NCBI GenBank assembly: GCA_040290295.1
Contig: PSMW01000018.1
Location: 1-64,000, forward strand
DNA: 64,000 nucleotides
Direction of reading: 5' to 3'
Source: CAADGV01 sp040290295
Lineage (GTDB): Bacteria; Bacteroidota; Ignavibacteria; UBA10030; UBA6906
The translations under genes were made by a program, and so were the position numbers. This document shows, one piece after another, positions 62,274 to 64,000 of this stretch (the first letter of the stretch is position 1; every line of letters starts with the position of its first letter). The notes beneath the pieces were generated by a model. The model saw only the letters and a list, made by a program, of their open reading frames with translations. It did no database searches and had not been told where the DNA came from.

Positions 62274-63107
62274 ATGCAGCCCAAGACGGCGGTCATCAAC
62301 GGAACACCTCTGACGTACGTCGAAGCTGGTGCCGGCGTTCCCGTCGTGTTCGTTCACGGTTCGCTTGCCGACTATCGAACGTGGAAGGCTCAACTCCTCC
62401 CCTTCAGCGAACGGTTCCATGTCTTCGCGTACAGTCGTCGATTCCATTACCCAAAAACGTGGTCACCCGATGATGAAGACTATGCCGTCGAGACTCACGC
62501 GGCAGATCTCTCTGCCTTCATACAGCAGCACTGTCCAGAGTCGGCACATCTTGTTTGCGCTTCGTGGGGCGGAAACGTCGCGCTTACGTTTGCGGTTCGA
62601 GAACCGGCGCGCGTTCGTTCGCTGGTGTTGTGTGAACCGCCGGCATTACCCCTGCTGGAACACGACACGCAAAGCAGAGCGTTGCTGGAAGCGTTCTATC
62701 GAACGGTCATCGGACCGACGCGAGAAGCATTGCTTCACGACGAAGAGGATCGGGGCCTTGAATTTTTTATCGACGGCGTTATGGGGAACGGCGCGTACCG
62801 ATCCATGCACGAAGGTGTTCGCTCGTATTTCATACAAAACCTTCCAGCATTCAAAGGCGAACTTCTCTCCCGACGTTATCTGCATGCTTTCCCACACAAG
62901 CAAATTCATTCGATTGCTCATCCCGTGCTGTTGTTGGAGGCGGAAAAGAGCCCGCCGTTGTTCCATCGCATACTCGATATTCTTCAATCGAAGTTGCCGA
63001 ACGTCGAGCGGCACACCGTTGCGAACGCATCGCACGGCATGCATGCCGACAACCCGCAAGCGTTTAACAACATCGTTCTCGACTTTCTCTCCTATCACTT
63101 CCCATGA
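62274..63107 (+). CDS. Alpha/beta hydrolase
   Basis: 277 residues from ATG 62274; an in-frame GTG at 62244 would overlap the symporter gene. It has the alpha/beta hydrolase fold: oxyanion strand 'VPVVFVHGSLADYRTW', the nucleophile Ser in 'LVCASWGGNVALTF' (SxGG type elbow), acid near 'VLLLEAEKSP', and the catalytic His in 'VANASHGMHADNP'. No signal peptide, so cytoplasmic. The family covers many esterases and related enzymes; the substrate is unknown, and it is probably only cotranscribed with the symporter. Confidence 0.87.
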   Translation: MQPKTAVINGTPLTYVEAGAGVPVVFVHGSLADYRTWKAQLLPFSERFHVFAYSRRFHYPKTWSPDDEDYAVETHAADLSAFIQQHCPESAHLVCASWGGNVALTFAVREPARVRSLVLCEPPALPLLEHDTQSRALLEAFYRTVIGPTREALLHDEEDRGLEFFIDGVMGNGAYRSMHEGVRSYFIQNLPAFKGELLSRRYLHAFPHKQIHSIAHPVLLLEAEKSPPLFHRILDILQSKLPNVERHTVANASHGMHADNPQAFNNIVLDFLSYHFP

Positions 63108-63130
63108 GCCACGATAAAGGAGGTTCCATC

Positions 63131-64000
63131 ATGCGTACTACCAAAGCATACTTAGGCTGGTGGGTTTCTGTGACGTGCATGACGATCGTTTTCACCGTCT
63201 CCGCACAATCGCTCAAGAACTTCACCATCGAGGATATGTCGGCGCCCAGTGTACTGCAGGCGTTCTCTACACCCACGGTGTGGTGGCTGAACGACAACAC
63301 CGCGCTCGTTATCGATACACTCGTGCCAGCCACCGAGCAGGGCATCGAGCGGCTCGATTCGCGTTCGGGGAAGCGCACGCTCATCATCCGCCACGAAGAT
63401 GCGACGAACCAATTCCGACAGCTATTCTCCGAGGCGAACGCCCCGTCACTCCCACAATTCCCCTCGCTCGTCGCAACCAATGGAAGATTCTGCGGCTACC
63501 TCATACGCGGTGACATCTTCCTGCTCGATCTGCAAGAGAAAAAGTTCCAGCGCGTCACCGAGACTCCCGCTCAAGAGCAAACAGTCACTTTCTCTCCTGA
63601 TGCAAAAAAGCTCGCGTTCGTGCGAGCCAACAATCTCTACGTGTACGACATCGCGACGCGCAACGAAACACAGCTCACGACCGACGGGAACGATTCCACA
63701 CTGAACGGGATCCCATCGTGGGTGTATTGGGAGGAAGTGTTCGGAAGGAGTGATCTTGCCTACTGGTGGTCGCCCGACTCTCGTACGATCGCCTATCTTC
63801 ATACCGACGAATCGGGTGTCAGCATTCAACACTACGTGGATATCACACCTTGGACACCAACGGTTACGACACAACGGTATCCGAAAGTGGGAGAAAACAA
63901 TCCGAGCGTGCGTGTGGGATTTCTTGACCTCGCTAAACCCGACACAACCGTCTGGGCAGCCCTTGCTCCTGAATCGTACGAGTACATCGTTCGCGTCGAT
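63131..64000 (+). CDS. S9B (DPP IV-like) prolyl peptidase, N-terminal part, runs off the window
   Basis: The first 290 residues of a larger gene. AAAGGAGG lies 7 bases before ATG 63131, and a signal peptide ends at 'FTVSAQ'. What is seen is the beginning of the beta-propeller of the DPP IV family: 'QLTTDGNDSTLNGIPSWVYW', 'EEVFGRSDLAYWWSPDSRTI' and 'AYLHTDESGVSIQHYVD', which is the characteristic DPP IV N-terminal signature. The catalytic alpha/beta hydrolase part (Ser-Asp-His) must lie beyond 64000. Such enzymes remove X-Pro dipeptides in the periplasm. 23 bases after the hydrolase stop. Confidence 0.9.
   Translation, partial: MRTTKAYLGWWVSVTCMTIVFTVSAQSLKNFTIEDMSAPSVLQAFSTPTVWWLNDNTALVIDTLVPATEQGIERLDSRSGKRTLIIRHEDATNQFRQLFSEANAPSLPQFPSLVATNGRFCGYLIRGDIFLLDLQEKKFQRVTETPAQEQTVTFSPDAKKLAFVRANNLYVYDIATRNETQLTTDGNDSTLNGIPSWVYWEEVFGRSDLAYWWSPDSRTIAYLHTDESGVSIQHYVDITPWTPTVTTQRYPKVGENNPSVRVGFLDLAKPDTTVWAALAPESYEYIVRVD

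Noticed and set aside
1..64000. CRISPR arrays, rRNA genes, prophage or integron structures
   Set aside because: No regularly spaced direct repeats, rRNA-like stretches or phage-type gene runs were seen anywhere.

Overview
The window most likely comes from a bacterium of the Bacteroidota/Chlorobiota/Ignavibacteriota/Kapaibacteriota (FCB) group. The main evidence is at least four secreted proteins with C-terminal sorting domains of the type IX secretion (T9SS) kind ('NYPNP' or 'NVPNPFNP' linkers, then 'GVYFYR...K'). A PorV-like outer-membrane protein and a TonB-dependent receptor with a carboxypeptidase-like N-terminal domain fit this. Genus cannot be told from the sequence. The assembly has two 10-N gaps (19466-19475 and 25265-25274) and three genes with frame disruptions.

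Layout. 1-7255 (minus strand) carries the membrane-arm Complex I genes nuoJ-nuoK-nuoL-nuoM, followed without a break by an NhaD/CitM-type ion transporter and a frameshifted Ca2+/Na+ antiporter. 7612-20782 (minus) is mostly housekeeping: a small outer-membrane-like protein, a Nat-type ABC exporter pair and asnS, then a long run gltX-glnS-folB-folK-deoxynucleoside kinase-small membrane protein-glycosyltransferase 9-nadA. DAHP synthase and a pabA/trpG-type amidotransferase lie beyond it. 20970-25067 (plus) holds a YtxH protein, two tRNA-Ser genes, a broken GIY-YIG nuclease, an orphan IS481-like HTH protein, a small unknown protein and a secreted endonuclease/exonuclease/phosphatase-fold protein.

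25324-62262 is the most interesting part: a starch/maltodextrin utilisation region. One minus-strand operon (40549 to 25324) encodes a broken cytoplasmic GH13, two T9SS-secreted GH13 enzymes, a GH57 enzyme with starch-binding domains, an unusual cytoplasmic GH13, and a MalE-MalF-MalG-type importer. A second minus-strand operon (58872 to 44923) encodes a LacI-family repressor, an exported GH13, a double-parvulin lipoprotein, a TonB-dependent receptor, a 1255-residue secreted protein, a PorV-like barrel and a T9SS-secreted protein with starch-binding-like repeats. It ends at a strong terminator. Both operons start at a sigma70-like promoter followed at once by the same perfect 14-bp palindrome TGGAAGCGCTTCCA, the classic shape of a LacI-family operator. 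The inferred picture is a locally controlled starch regulon. It uses T9SS-exported enzymes and a TonB receptor for capture but has no SusD in the window. The ATPase for the importer (59461) and a sodium/sugar symporter (60658) are encoded divergently on the plus strand.

Between the two operons sit two tandem, translationally coupled paralogues with an SGNH-hydrolase fold and TPR repeats (40790-44802), of unknown function. The window ends inside an S9B (DPP IV-like) peptidase gene. Several promoters share TTGnnn, a 17-bp spacer and a TATATT-like -10, so the housekeeping sigma factor here seems to use near-E. coli-like elements.
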